Positions 9,852-18,682 of a stretch of DNA of 64,000 bases are shown piece by piece. The notes under the pieces were generated by a model that did no database searches, was not told where the DNA came from, and saw nothing but the letters and a program-made list of their open reading frames with translations. This DNA comes from Pseudidiomarina terrestris (lineage in GTDB: Bacteria; Pseudomonadota; Gammaproteobacteria; Enterobacterales; Alteromonadaceae): assembly GCF_030466405.1 (NCBI RefSeq), contig NZ_JAGGJF010000003.1, positions 248,001 through 312,000 of the forward strand, in the 5' to 3' direction. Each line of letters opens with the position of its first letter. Position 1 is the stretch's first letter. A program made the translations under genes and the position numbers.

Positions 9852-9945
9852 TAACCTTCAGGTGCAATAGCTAAAGTCCATTGGTTGTTGCCAATTACTG
9901 CGACTTCGTCATACTAGTTGTATGTTGTACTAAGGATTCCAAAGG

Positions 9946-11475
9946 ATGTCTATGAGCCCTGATGAACTGCATTTGCAATTACGCAATTTGCGCAAAGAAG
10001 ATTACCCCCAATTGAAGTCGTTGATGGATAAGGTTTATCCAGACATTGGTGGGGCTTGGGGGGAGCATACGATCCTCAAGTTAGTGAAAGAATTTCCGGA
10101 AGGCCAACTGCTGTTAGAAGATAACGGCGAGCTGGTGGGCGTGGCCTTAACGGTGCGCGTAAAATACGCGCGCTTCAGTAACCCGCACACCTATGACGAT
10201 TTGATGGATGCGCGCGAGAATATTCTGAATGATCGTAAAGGTGATGCGCTTTACGGTCTGGATGTACTTATCCACCCCGATTATCGTGGTTTCCGCTTGG
10301 GCCGGCGTCTTTATGATGCGCGTAAAGAACTCTGCCGTCAGCTTAATCTGAAAGCTATTTTAGCCGGTGGACGCATTGTTAACTTTCATAAATACGCCGA
10401 AGAGCTAACGCCTGGGCAGTACATTGAAGGCGTGCATCGACGTGAAATCTACGATCCAATTCTTACCTTCCAGCTGGCCAATGACTTTACCGTAAAACGC
10501 CTGCTGGGTAAGTATTTACCGGAAGACAAGCGCTCTGCAGGCTTTGCCACACTGCTGGAGTGGAACAATTTCTTGTACGAGCCCTCGGACAATATCCTTG
10601 GCAGCCGGATCCGCAATGTGCGCATCGGTGCCGTGCAGTGGCAAATGCGTGAAATAGATTCCGTCGAAGAAATGCTGAAGCAAGTGGAATACTTTGTCGA
10701 TGCGATGTCCAGTTATCAAAGTGACTTTGCTGTATTCCCGGAATTTTTCAATGCACCGCTGATGGGCCTGACCGACCAAAGTCAGCAAAAAGATGCGATT
10801 CGCTTTCTGGCCGGTTATACCGAGCGCTTTAAACGCGAAATGTCGCAAATGGCGGTGAGCTATAACGTCAATATTATCACCGGCTCGATGCCGCTTGATG
10901 AAGACGACGTGATCTACAATGTGTCCTATTTGTGTCGTCGCGATGGTACCGTCGAAGAGCAACGTAAAATTCATGTCACCCCGCACGAGAAGCGCGACTG
11001 GGTGATTGAAGGCGGTAACCATGTCCAGGTGTTCGATACGGATGCCGGTAAAATTGGTATTTTAATCTGCTACGACGTCGAATTCCCTGAGCTGGGGCGT
11101 TTAATGGCAGCTGAAGGGCTGGAGATACTGTTTGTGCCATTCTGGACGGACACCCGTAATGCGTTTTTGCGTGTGCGCCACTGTGCACAGGCACGGGCCG
11201 TCGAGAACGAATGTTACGTGGTCACCTGTGGTAGCGTTGGTAACTTGCCTCAGGTGGAGAGTCTGGATGTGCAATATGCACAGTCGGCTGTATTCTCACC
11301 CTCGGATTTCGCCTTCCCACACGATGCGATTTTGGCAGAGACCACGGCCAACACCGAACAGCTTATCTTCTCTGATCTAAATCTGGATGAGTTACGGTAT
11401 CTACATCACGAAGGCTCAGTAACGAACTTGAAAGATAGAAGAACCGATATCTACGAAGTCACCAGAAAATGGTAG
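9946..11475 (+). CDS. GNAT acetyltransferase-carbon-nitrogen hydrolase fusion
   Basis: A 509-residue two-domain protein. Residues ~8-170 are a GNAT N-acetyltransferase (acetyl-CoA loop HPDYRGFRLGRRLYDAR). Residues ~225-500 are a nitrilase-superfamily amidohydrolase with the catalytic triad in place: Glu266 (FPEFFN), Lys341 (RKIHVTP) and Cys375 (ICYDVEFPE). This fusion is a recognised but uncharacterised bacterial family; substrate unknown. Two starts fit: ATG 9946 with TAAGGA 9 nt upstream, or ATG 9952 with AAAGGA ending 6 nt upstream. It is followed after 30 bp by an acyl-CoA ligase on the same strand, perhaps one transcript. Confidence 0.82.
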   Translation: MSMSPDELHLQLRNLRKEDYPQLKSLMDKVYPDIGGAWGEHTILKLVKEFPEGQLLLEDNGELVGVALTVRVKYARFSNPHTYDDLMDARENILNDRKGDALYGLDVLIHPDYRGFRLGRRLYDARKELCRQLNLKAILAGGRIVNFHKYAEELTPGQYIEGVHRREIYDPILTFQLANDFTVKRLLGKYLPEDKRSAGFATLLEWNNFLYEPSDNILGSRIRNVRIGAVQWQMREIDSVEEMLKQVEYFVDAMSSYQSDFAVFPEFFNAPLMGLTDQSQQKDAIRFLAGYTERFKREMSQMAVSYNVNIITGSMPLDEDDVIYNVSYLCRRDGTVEEQRKIHVTPHEKRDWVIEGGNHVQVFDTDAGKIGILICYDVEFPELGRLMAAEGLEILFVPFWTDTRNAFLRVRHCAQARAVENECYVVTCGSVGNLPQVESLDVQYAQSAVFSPSDFAFPHDAILAETTANTEQLIFSDLNLDELRYLHHEGSVTNLKDRRTDIYEVTRKW

Positions 11476-11505
11476 ACCCGAGTGAGTGAACTTTAAGGAG
11501 CAAGC

Positions 11506-13155
11506 ATGGCTGTTAAACTGATTCCACCCGCGGATGACGCTTACAATTATCCGCTGTTGATAAAGCAACTGTTACTGTCGGCTGAGCGTTACGCCGGTGA
11601 TAACGAAATTGTTGGCGGTAACAATGGTAAACGTTACAGCTATGCCGAATTCATCGAACGGGTTCATCGTCTGGCGAATGTCCTCACTGAAGCAGGCGTG
11701 AAAGAAGGGGATACGGTCGCCGTTTTGGACTGGGATACTCCGCGTTATTTAGAGTGCTTTTTTGCGGTGCCCATGATTGGTGCGGTGCTGCACACAGTGA
11801 ATGTGCGGCTGGCACCTGAGCAAGTGGTCTACACCATGAATCATGCGGAAGATGATCTGGTGCTTGCCCATGATGATTTCCTGCCGTTGCTGGCACAAGT
11901 CAAAGACGACCTGACCACCGTCAAAGGTTACATTCAGTTGAGCGATGACGATCAGCCTCCAGCTGCACGGCTCGAAACCCTTGGCGATTATGAAAGCATG
12001 CTTGCTGGCGCGATGACGGAGTTTGATTTTCCGGACTTTGATGAAAACGCGATTGCGACCACCTTTTACACCACCGGCACCACCGGCAATCCAAAAGGGG
12101 TGTTTTTCTCACACCGGCAGCTGGTGCTGCACACTCTGGCGTTAGCCGCCACCACCAGTATGAACGACAACATGCAGCTGATGCAGGCCTCGAGTGTGTA
12201 CATGCCGATCACGCCAATGTTCCATGTGCATGCCTGGGGTGTACCTTTTGTCGCGACCATGATGGGACTTAAGCAGGTGTATCCGGGTCGCTACGAACCG
12301 GCGACCCTGCTGAAATTATTTATGACCGAAAAGGTTACGTTTTCGCATTGCGTACCGACGATTTTGCAGATGGTGCTAAGCAGTGAGCAAGCGAAAGCAA
12401 TCGACTTTAGTGGTTGGCAAGTATTGATTGGTGGCAGTGCGCTCACTGAAGGTCTGGCCAAAGCTGCGTTGGATCGCGGTATCGAAATTTATACCGGCTA
12501 TGGCATGTCCGAAACCTGTCCGTTGTTGAGTACCACCTGGCTGCCGCTCGATGCCGATGACTTTAGCCTCGAGCAACAGGTGCAGACGCGGGTGAAAACC
12601 GGCAAACCTGTGCCACTAGTGAATATGCGCATCATTGACAGCAATGGCCGCTTCTTACCCCATGACGGCGAAGCTATGGGTGAGGTGGTGGTGCGAACGC
12701 CGTGGCTGACCCAGGGCTACCTGCATGAACCTGATAAGAGTGACGAGCTGTGGGCGAATGGCTGGATGCATACCGGTGATGTCGGCAGTATCGATAGTGG
12801 CTACACCCTGCAGATCAGAGACCGCATTAAAGACGTGATTAAGACAGGTGGTGAATGGGTATCATCACTGGATATTGAAAACCTGATCAGCCAACATCCT
12901 GACGTCGAGTTAGCGGCGGTGGTTGGCTTACCCGACGATGAGTGGGGCGAGCGTCCGCATGCAGTGATTACTGTTCGTGCCGGTGCGCAGGTGGACCGTG
13001 ATGCAGTGGTGCAGCATATGCAGCGCTTTGTCGATGAGGGCCACATTGAGAAATGGGCGATTCCTGACACCGTCAAAGTAGTCGACGAAATTCCTCGCAC
13101 CAGTGTGGGCAAAGTCGATAAGAAGCTGATCCGCAGCCAGTTGCAAGACGACTAA
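11506..13155 (+). CDS. Medium/long-chain fatty acyl-CoA ligase (AMP-forming)
   Basis: A 549-residue member of the ANL superfamily that activates a carboxylic acid to acyl-AMP and then acyl-CoA. Motifs: ATP-binding TTGTTGNPKGV (around residue 190), YGMSET (around 330), MHTGDVG, and RDRIKDVIKTGGEW with C-terminal VGKVDKK carrying the catalytic lysine region. It most resembles the AlkK/medium-chain fatty acyl-CoA synthetase type. AAGGAG lies 8 nt before the ATG. It ends 4 bp inside the convergent deacetylase gene. The exact chain length preference is not readable. Confidence 0.85.
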   Translation: MAVKLIPPADDAYNYPLLIKQLLLSAERYAGDNEIVGGNNGKRYSYAEFIERVHRLANVLTEAGVKEGDTVAVLDWDTPRYLECFFAVPMIGAVLHTVNVRLAPEQVVYTMNHAEDDLVLAHDDFLPLLAQVKDDLTTVKGYIQLSDDDQPPAARLETLGDYESMLAGAMTEFDFPDFDENAIATTFYTTGTTGNPKGVFFSHRQLVLHTLALAATTSMNDNMQLMQASSVYMPITPMFHVHAWGVPFVATMMGLKQVYPGRYEPATLLKLFMTEKVTFSHCVPTILQMVLSSEQAKAIDFSGWQVLIGGSALTEGLAKAALDRGIEIYTGYGMSETCPLLSTTWLPLDADDFSLEQQVQTRVKTGKPVPLVNMRIIDSNGRFLPHDGEAMGEVVVRTPWLTQGYLHEPDKSDELWANGWMHTGDVGSIDSGYTLQIRDRIKDVIKTGGEWVSSLDIENLISQHPDVELAAVVGLPDDEWGERPHAVITVRAGAQVDRDAVVQHMQRFVDEGHIEKWAIPDTVKVVDEIPRTSVGKVDKKLIRSQLQDD

Positions 13156-14069
13156 ATCAGGCCTTTCACAAATGCGACCACACTCCTGCCCAGGGAGCTG
13201 TGGTCGTAACCGCCTTCCAGCATGCCTATGACCCGCCCTTCGCAGTGTCGCTCGGCAAGCTCTTTCAATCGTTTCGCAATCCAAAAATAATCGTCTTCAC
13301 GCAGGTTAAAGTTCCCCATATCATCTTCCGCATGACCATCAAATCCCGCGGACACCAGAATCAGCTGCGGCGAGAAATGGTCAAGTGCCGGTAACCAGCG
13401 CTGCTCGACTTCGGCGCGCCATTGTTCGCCACTGGTTCCGGCCGGCATCGGGCTATTGATAATGTGTGGGCTAATCGTATCGGCGCCAGTATCGGGGTAA
13501 AACGGATGCTGGAATGATGAGCAGAGTAGGACGCGTTCGTCATTACTGAAAATATCTTCGGTACCGTTGCCATGGTGTACGTCAAAGTCGATGATCGCCA
13601 CACGCTCCAGATCATAGGCGGCCATCGCGTGGGTCGCAGCGACAGCGATATTATTAAAAATACAGAAGCCCATCGCTTGATCATGGGTGGCGTGATGCCC
13701 CGGCGGACGCACCACACAAAAAGCGCGTGGATTGTCGCTGTGCATGACTTCATCGACGGCGTCGATACCACAACCGGCAGCATACAATGCCGCTTGCAGG
13801 GAGCCAGGTGTCATCAGCGTATCGGGATCGAGCCAGACGTGCCCTTCGTCCGGAGCTTTATTGAAAATTTCGTGCACATAATTGACGTCATGGGCATGAT
13901 AAAGTTGTTCTTTGCTGGCTGCTTTGCCATCGCGCTGGCGGATGGCCAGCTCCAGCCCGGAGCGAATGATCTGGTCATTGATAGCGCTCATGCGTGCCGG
14001 TTCTTCCGGGTGGATTTCGCTGACCTGATGCTGCATGCAGGCTGGATGACTGAATAAGGTGATCGACAT
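13152..14069 (-). CDS. Histone deacetylase-family (HDAC-like) deacetylase
   Basis: A 305-residue class I/II HDAC-fold zinc hydrolase. RPPGHHATHD carries the catalytic His pair (125-126); DFDVHHGNGT supplies zinc ligands Asp163 and His165, and AGFDGHAEDD supplies Asp244. Bacterial members deacetylate small amides such as acetylpolyamines, or proteins; the substrate is not known here. The gene starts 1 bp after the stop of the CoA-transferase-GNAT gene, so the two are almost certainly cotranscribed, placing an acetyltransferase domain and a deacetylase in one operon. The zinc site is complete, so the enzyme is probably active. Confidence 0.87.
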   Translation of the reverse strand: MSITLFSHPACMQHQVSEIHPEEPARMSAINDQIIRSGLELAIRQRDGKAASKEQLYHAHDVNYVHEIFNKAPDEGHVWLDPDTLMTPGSLQAALYAAGCGIDAVDEVMHSDNPRAFCVVRPPGHHATHDQAMGFCIFNNIAVAATHAMAAYDLERVAIIDFDVHHGNGTEDIFSNDERVLLCSSFQHPFYPDTGADTISPHIINSPMPAGTSGEQWRAEVEQRWLPALDHFSPQLILVSAGFDGHAEDDMGNFNLREDDYFWIAKRLKELAERHCEGRVIGMLEGGYDHSSLGRSVVAFVKGLI

Positions 14070-14070
14070 A

Positions 14071-15930
14071 CTAGGACCCGTCGGCTAATGATAGTTTAAG
14101 GTGCACCTCACCGGGCTCCTCGCTGGCTAAACGTTTAAACCCTGCGCGCTCAAACACGGCTAACATCTTGTGATTTTCGGCTCGCACGTAGGCGACCATG
14201 TGCCCCAGCTGACGCACCTTGGCGATACTTATCATCTCGTCCAGCAAGCGACTGGCCATTCCCTTACCCTGATGAATTTCCCGCGTCACAAAGGCTACTT
14301 CACAGCTGTTATCTGCTGGCACATAATAATAACGGCCGACCGCCTGTATTTCAGCAGCAGAACCTTTTTGCCGGACAATGCAAAGGGCCAGATCCGTGGC
14401 CTGATCAACACTGACCAGAGTGCAGGACTTTTCCCGACTCATCTGCGTCGGTACTGTGTTGTAGCGCATTTGTAGAGTTTCTTTGGTGTGTGAGTAGAAA
14501 AACTCCTGCAGGCGGCGTTCATCACTTGGATTCAACGGCCGCAAGTCATAATAGTGACCGTCGATGCACAACTCTTTAAAGCCGACATTGCCAAGCTCAG
14601 GAACCTCAACGGATTTAATGGTTTGATAGTTAGGCACGTAGTAGTGCTTACGTACTTCATCGAGCAACTGCTGCCGGAATTTAGGATGGGCAACCCGAAT
14701 CAGTTCCAGTGCCCGTTCGCGGATACTCTTGCCACGCAATGACGCCACCCCAAACTCGGTTACCACGTAATAAACATGCGCGCGGGAAGTGGCGACGCCG
14801 ACACCTTCGGTCAGATGAGGGACAATGCGTGAAATCCTGCCATCTTGTGCGGTCGAAGGCAGTGCAATAACGGGTTTTCCACCCTTACTCATTGAGGCGC
14901 CGCGGCTGAAGTCCACATGACCACCGATGCCGCTGTAGAACTGATGACCAATGGAATCCGACACCACCTGTCCGGTTAGGTCGACCTCAATCGCGCTGTT
15001 GATCGATATCATGCAATCGTTGCGGGCAATATTAGCGGGCGAGTTGACGTACTCACTTGGGTAAAAACCGATATGAGGATTGCCGTCGACAAAGTCATAC
15101 AAGGCCTTGCTACCGACGCAGAAACTGGTCACGGTTTTATGTTGATGGTAGGTTTTTTTGCGATTGTTGATCACGCCGCTTTGCATCAATTGCATAATGC
15201 CGTCAGTGATCATTTCGCTATGCACACCGAGATCTTTATGGTTGCCAAGGTAGCGTAAAACCGCATCGCAAATATTGCCAAAGCCGATTTGAATGGTGGC
15301 GCCATCTTCCACCAGCAGCGACACATACTGACCAATGCGCTCGGTGACGGCGTCAAGTTCTGTCGCCTCGATTTCCGGCAGGTCAGCTTCCGCGTCAAAG
15401 AACGCATCTATCTGACCTTTATGGATAAACGCCTGACCAAAAGTGACCGGCATTTTCGGATTGACCTGCGCGATCACTTTTTTCGCAGAGCGCAGCGCCG
15501 CGGAAACAATATCCACAGACACTCCCAGTGAGTGGTAACCGTATTCGTCGGCCGGGCTGACCATAATCAGCGCTGCATCAAGGGGCAGAATCCCGTCCTG
15601 GAACAGGGAGGGAATGTCGGACATAAAGCAGGGGGTGTAATCGGCACGCCCTTCAGCAACGGCGCGGCGTACCTGCGGACCGCCAATAAACAGCGTATTC
15701 ACCTTAAACTGCTGGGTATATTCAGGTTCGGCCCAGGCGTTGTCGCCTAACGCATAGACCTGCACAATTTCGATATCGTGCAGGTGCTGGCTGTGTGCGC
15801 TGAGGTCGGCGATGAGTGCGTGCGGAACCGCTGCGTGAGAGCCTATAAAAATACGACTCCCGGATTTGAGCAACTGGCGCCAGTGAACAGACTTGCCATC
15901 ACTATGCAGGCTTCCTTGTTGCGCACTCAT
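14071..15930 (-). CDS. Acetyl-CoA hydrolase/CoA-transferase family protein fused to GNAT domain
   Basis: A 619-residue fusion. Residues ~1-440 form an acetyl-CoA hydrolase/4-hydroxybutyrate CoA-transferase-type domain (GFGNICDAVL, SGIGGHVDFSRGA, VTEFGVASLRGKS). Residues ~455-615 are a GNAT domain with acetyl-CoA loop HQGKGMASRLL. The family is widespread in gammaproteobacteria but its physiological role is unsettled: CoA transfer between short-chain acids, protein acetylation, or both. AGGAGGT ends 5 nt before ATG 15930; an in-frame GTG at 15933 is too close, so I take the ATG. It lies 34 bp after the M20 amidohydrolase and 1 bp before the HDAC-like gene, likely one operon. Confidence 0.85.
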   Translation of the reverse strand: MSAQQGSLHSDGKSVHWRQLLKSGSRIFIGSHAAVPHALIADLSAHSQHLHDIEIVQVYALGDNAWAEPEYTQQFKVNTLFIGGPQVRRAVAEGRADYTPCFMSDIPSLFQDGILPLDAALIMVSPADEYGYHSLGVSVDIVSAALRSAKKVIAQVNPKMPVTFGQAFIHKGQIDAFFDAEADLPEIEATELDAVTERIGQYVSLLVEDGATIQIGFGNICDAVLRYLGNHKDLGVHSEMITDGIMQLMQSGVINNRKKTYHQHKTVTSFCVGSKALYDFVDGNPHIGFYPSEYVNSPANIARNDCMISINSAIEVDLTGQVVSDSIGHQFYSGIGGHVDFSRGASMSKGGKPVIALPSTAQDGRISRIVPHLTEGVGVATSRAHVYYVVTEFGVASLRGKSIRERALELIRVAHPKFRQQLLDEVRKHYYVPNYQTIKSVEVPELGNVGFKELCIDGHYYDLRPLNPSDERRLQEFFYSHTKETLQMRYNTVPTQMSREKSCTLVSVDQATDLALCIVRQKGSAAEIQAVGRYYYVPADNSCEVAFVTREIHQGKGMASRLLDEMISIAKVRQLGHMVAYVRAENHKMLAVFERAGFKRLASEEPGEVHLKLSLADGS

Positions 15931-15964
15931 CACTTACCTCCTGCGGGTACAGAACGACCGGGAT

Positions 15965-17254
15965 TTAGTTTTTAGCGTAATCAAACACCCAGTTCACGTA
16001 CATTTCCGTGCCCACCTTCAACGCGTCTTCATCGGCGTAGAAATAAGGTGAGTGGTTACTCGGTGCCTTAGCAGGATCCTGACCTTCTGGCGTCACACCA
16101 AGGAATACAAACAGTCCCGGAACTTCCAACGCGTAAAAGGAAAAATCCTCGGCGCCGGTGATGAGCGGGCTGACCACAACCTTATCCGCGCCGGCAACAC
16201 GCTTCATGGTGGGCAGCATCTTCTCAGTGAGGCCAGGATCATTGACGGTGACCGGGTAGCCTTCATCAATGTGCACATGCGCCTCAGCGCCCGAGCTCAT
16301 TGCGGTATGCTCAGCGGTGGTTTTGAGGTTTTCAAAAATCTGCGCCCGATTATCCATATCGAAATTACGAATGGTCCCTTCCAGGTAAACCTCGTCAGGA
16401 ATAATGTTGTTACGTACGCCACCATCGACGATACCAAAGCTCACCACTGCCGGGCCATTGGTGATATTGGTTTGGCGACTGATGATAGTTTGGGTGTTGT
16501 TGATAATTTGCGCCGCAGCGACAATAGGATCCACTCCGCCCCATGGGCGCGAACCGTGGGTTTGTACGCCTTTAACATTAATCTCAAAACGGTCTGCCGA
16601 GGCCATCAGCGGGCCACTGCGATAAGCAATGTAGCCCGTCGGAGCAGAGGAGCCTACATGAATGCCAAACACAGCATCGGGTTTGATGTCGGCGAACAGG
16701 CCTTCTTCGAGCATCAGCTCAGCACCACCTTCTTCACCTTTGGGCGCGCCTTCTTCTGCTGGCTGGAAAATAAACATCACGGTGCCAGGGATCTCGTCGC
16801 GCATGGCAACTAATTTTTCAGCAGCGCCCATCAACATGGCGATATGCATGTCGTGACCACAGGCATGCATGACACCTACTTCTTCACCGCGATACTCGGT
16901 GGTGACGGTTGAAGCAAAAGGTACATCGGTCTTTTCGGTGACCGGTAAGGCATCCATGTCTGCGCGCAGCGCAACTGTCGGGCCAGGCTTACCACCTTTT
17001 AGAATACCCACCACACCGGTATGGGCGATATCGGTTTGCACGTCCATGCCGAGGGCACGTAAATGCTCGGCAACGATTTTTGATGTGCGGAACTCGCGAT
17101 TACTGAGTTCAGGGTGCTGATGGAAATCACGGCGCCAGTCGATGACCTGTGATTCTAAATCTGCGGAAATGCGGATCGGTTCTTGCGCGAAGCTGGCATG
17201 ACATGCCAGTAAACTGGTAACACAGGCTAACGCCAGAGCAGTAGGTTTTAACAT
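15965..17254 (-). CDS. Exported M20 amidohydrolase/carboxypeptidase
   Basis: A 429-residue M20D-type metallohydrolase related to N-acyl-amino-acid and hippurate hydrolases. MHACGHDMHIAMLMG holds the metal ligands, PAEEGAPKGEEGGA the catalytic glutamates, and ITGAEDFSFYA a late conserved motif. The N-terminus is a signal peptide; ASFA-QEP fits signal peptidase I cleavage near residue 23, although LLAC at 15-18 could be a lipobox. It therefore acts outside the cytoplasm, probably releasing amino acids from acylated or peptide substrates. First gene of the probable minus-strand operon with the CoA-transferase-GNAT and HDAC-like genes. Confidence 0.82.
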   Translation of the reverse strand: MLKPTALALACVTSLLACHASFAQEPIRISADLESQVIDWRRDFHQHPELSNREFRTSKIVAEHLRALGMDVQTDIAHTGVVGILKGGKPGPTVALRADMDALPVTEKTDVPFASTVTTEYRGEEVGVMHACGHDMHIAMLMGAAEKLVAMRDEIPGTVMFIFQPAEEGAPKGEEGGAELMLEEGLFADIKPDAVFGIHVGSSAPTGYIAYRSGPLMASADRFEINVKGVQTHGSRPWGGVDPIVAAAQIINNTQTIISRQTNITNGPAVVSFGIVDGGVRNNIIPDEVYLEGTIRNFDMDNRAQIFENLKTTAEHTAMSSGAEAHVHIDEGYPVTVNDPGLTEKMLPTMKRVAGADKVVVSPLITGAEDFSFYALEVPGLFVFLGVTPEGQDPAKAPSNHSPYFYADEDALKVGTEMYVNWVFDYAKN

Positions 17255-17312
17255 GACAGTACACCTTACAGGTTTGGAGAAGTAACGTGTCCTGAGTATG
17301 CCTTGAACTTAG

Positions 17313-17954
17313 TTAGTTTGCCAATGCGTCTTTGGTCGCAAGTTCAGCGAACAAGCCGTAGTTTGGCAAAGGGGCTTTGGCGATAATTTTTTCACCCCGG
17401 AATGCAAAGGCCAGTTGCCAGGCATGCAGGTGCAGGTGCGGGTTGGCTTCACCGCCGTAGCGCTGATCACCAACAATAGGGACACCCAGACTTTTGAGCG
17501 CGACCCGCAACTGATGGGTTTTACCGGTGCTGGGATGCAGGGTGTAATAGCGATAGCCCGGCAGCAGCGACTGACTGTTAAAGTAGGTTCGCGCCGGGTT
17601 TGTGGTGCTATGTAGCAGGCGCCAGCTGCCGCGGCGGGCTTTGTCCATATCCCCTACGACCCACCCTTGTTTCTTCTTCGGCCGCCCGGCGGCAATGGCA
17701 AGGTAGGTCTTGCTGATTTCGCGCTCGGCAAACAGCTGACTTAACTCAGCTGCGGCAGCAGCGTTGCGCGCCACCAAAAGGGCGCCGGAGGTGGGCGTGT
17801 CGAGACGGTGCACCGGCCACAGCTGTTCCTGCAACTGTTCGGCCAGCTGATGCACGACGCTGGGTTCTTGCGCATTGGCATGCATGGGGGCGCCAGCAGG
17901 CTTATCCATGACATAAAAATCAGTATGTTGAAACACTAGGGTTAGTTCGCGCAT
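17313..17954 (-). CDS. RluA-family pseudouridine synthase
   Basis: A 213-residue RluA-type pseudouridine synthase lacking an S4 domain. HRLDTPTSGALLVA carries the catalytic Asp52, and HPSTGKTHQLRVAL and VGDQRYGG are the other family motifs. The small size resembles the TIGR01621-type subfamily of Vibrio and Shewanella. The target RNA (rRNA or tRNA) cannot be assigned. It is transcribed divergently from trmH, another RNA-modifying enzyme, across 45 bp. Confidence 0.82.
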   Translation of the reverse strand: MRELTLVFQHTDFYVMDKPAGAPMHANAQEPSVVHQLAEQLQEQLWPVHRLDTPTSGALLVARNAAAAAELSQLFAEREISKTYLAIAAGRPKKKQGWVVGDMDKARRGSWRLLHSTTNPARTYFNSQSLLPGYRYYTLHPSTGKTHQLRVALKSLGVPIVGDQRYGGEANPHLHLHAWQLAFAFRGEKIIAKAPLPNYGLFAELATKDALAN

Positions 17955-17999
17955 ACCGTTATACTCCTAAAAAACCGAATAACGAATGACGGAATTTCT

Positions 18000-18680
18000 A
18001 TGTCGCCGGAACGCTTTGCTCGGATCAATGCTTTGCTGGATCGCCGTCAGGCTGATCTTACGCTTTGCCTTGAGAGTGTCCATAAAAATCATAACTTATC
18101 TGCATTGATCCGCACGGCTGATGCGGTCGGGATCCATGAAGTCCATGCGGTCTGGTTCGACCGCCGGGGCAAAGTCAAAGGTGGCACCGCCATGGGGTCA
18201 CAGCAATGGGTCAAGGTGCATCACCACCAGTCCACTGCGGCTGCCGTCGCGCAGCTGAAAGAAGAGGGGAAGCAGGTCCTGGTGACCCACTTATCGGCGA
18301 CTGCGATTGACTTTCGGGAGGTCGACTATACGCGTCCGACCGCGATTTTGCTGGGTCAGGAGAAGCAGGGTGTCTCGGAGGACGCGTTAGCTCTTGCCGA
18401 TCATCATATTGTAGTGCCGATGGTCGGCATGGCGGAGTCGTTAAATGTCTCCGTCGCCGCCGGTATTATTTTGTACGAAGCCCAGCGTCAGCGTCAGGCG
18501 GCGGGGTGCTATGATAAACCCCGGCTGGCGGCCAGTGAACGGCACCGGGTTCTCTTTGAAGGCGGTCATCCGATTTTTACGAAGATCTGCAAACGCAAGA
18601 ATTTGCCCTACCCAGACCTTGATGAGCAGGGACAGATTGTCGCTGATGAGGCCTGGTGGCAGGCGGTGAGGTCGAAATAA
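18000..18680 (+). CDS. trmH: tRNA (guanosine(18)-2'-O)-methyltransferase TrmH
   Basis: A 226-residue SPOUT methyltransferase that 2'-O-methylates G18 in the tRNA D-loop. Its sequence follows E. coli TrmH closely along the length: HNLSALIRTADAVGIHEVHA, THLSATAIDFREVDYTRPT, LGQEKQGVS, and the knot motif GMAESLNVSVAAGIILYEA. The C-terminal extension LFEGGHPIFTKICKRK.LPYP is also as in TrmH. The gene is followed by recG after 2 bp, the standard order; in E. coli the pair follows spoT, but here it is 10 kb away. Confidence 0.94.
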   Translation: MSPERFARINALLDRRQADLTLCLESVHKNHNLSALIRTADAVGIHEVHAVWFDRRGKVKGGTAMGSQQWVKVHHHQSTAAAVAQLKEEGKQVLVTHLSATAIDFREVDYTRPTAILLGQEKQGVSEDALALADHHIVVPMVGMAESLNVSVAAGIILYEAQRQRQAAGCYDKPRLAASERHRVLFEGGHPIFTKICKRKNLPYPDLDEQGQIVADEAWWQAVRSK

Positions 18681-18682
18681 AA

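Noticed and set aside
16052-16813. A long plus-strand open frame (253 codons) opposite the M20 amidohydrolase
   Set aside because: Antisense to a clear enzyme gene with all motifs; shadow of its codon usage. Similar shadows opposite gmk, recG and spoT were ignored.
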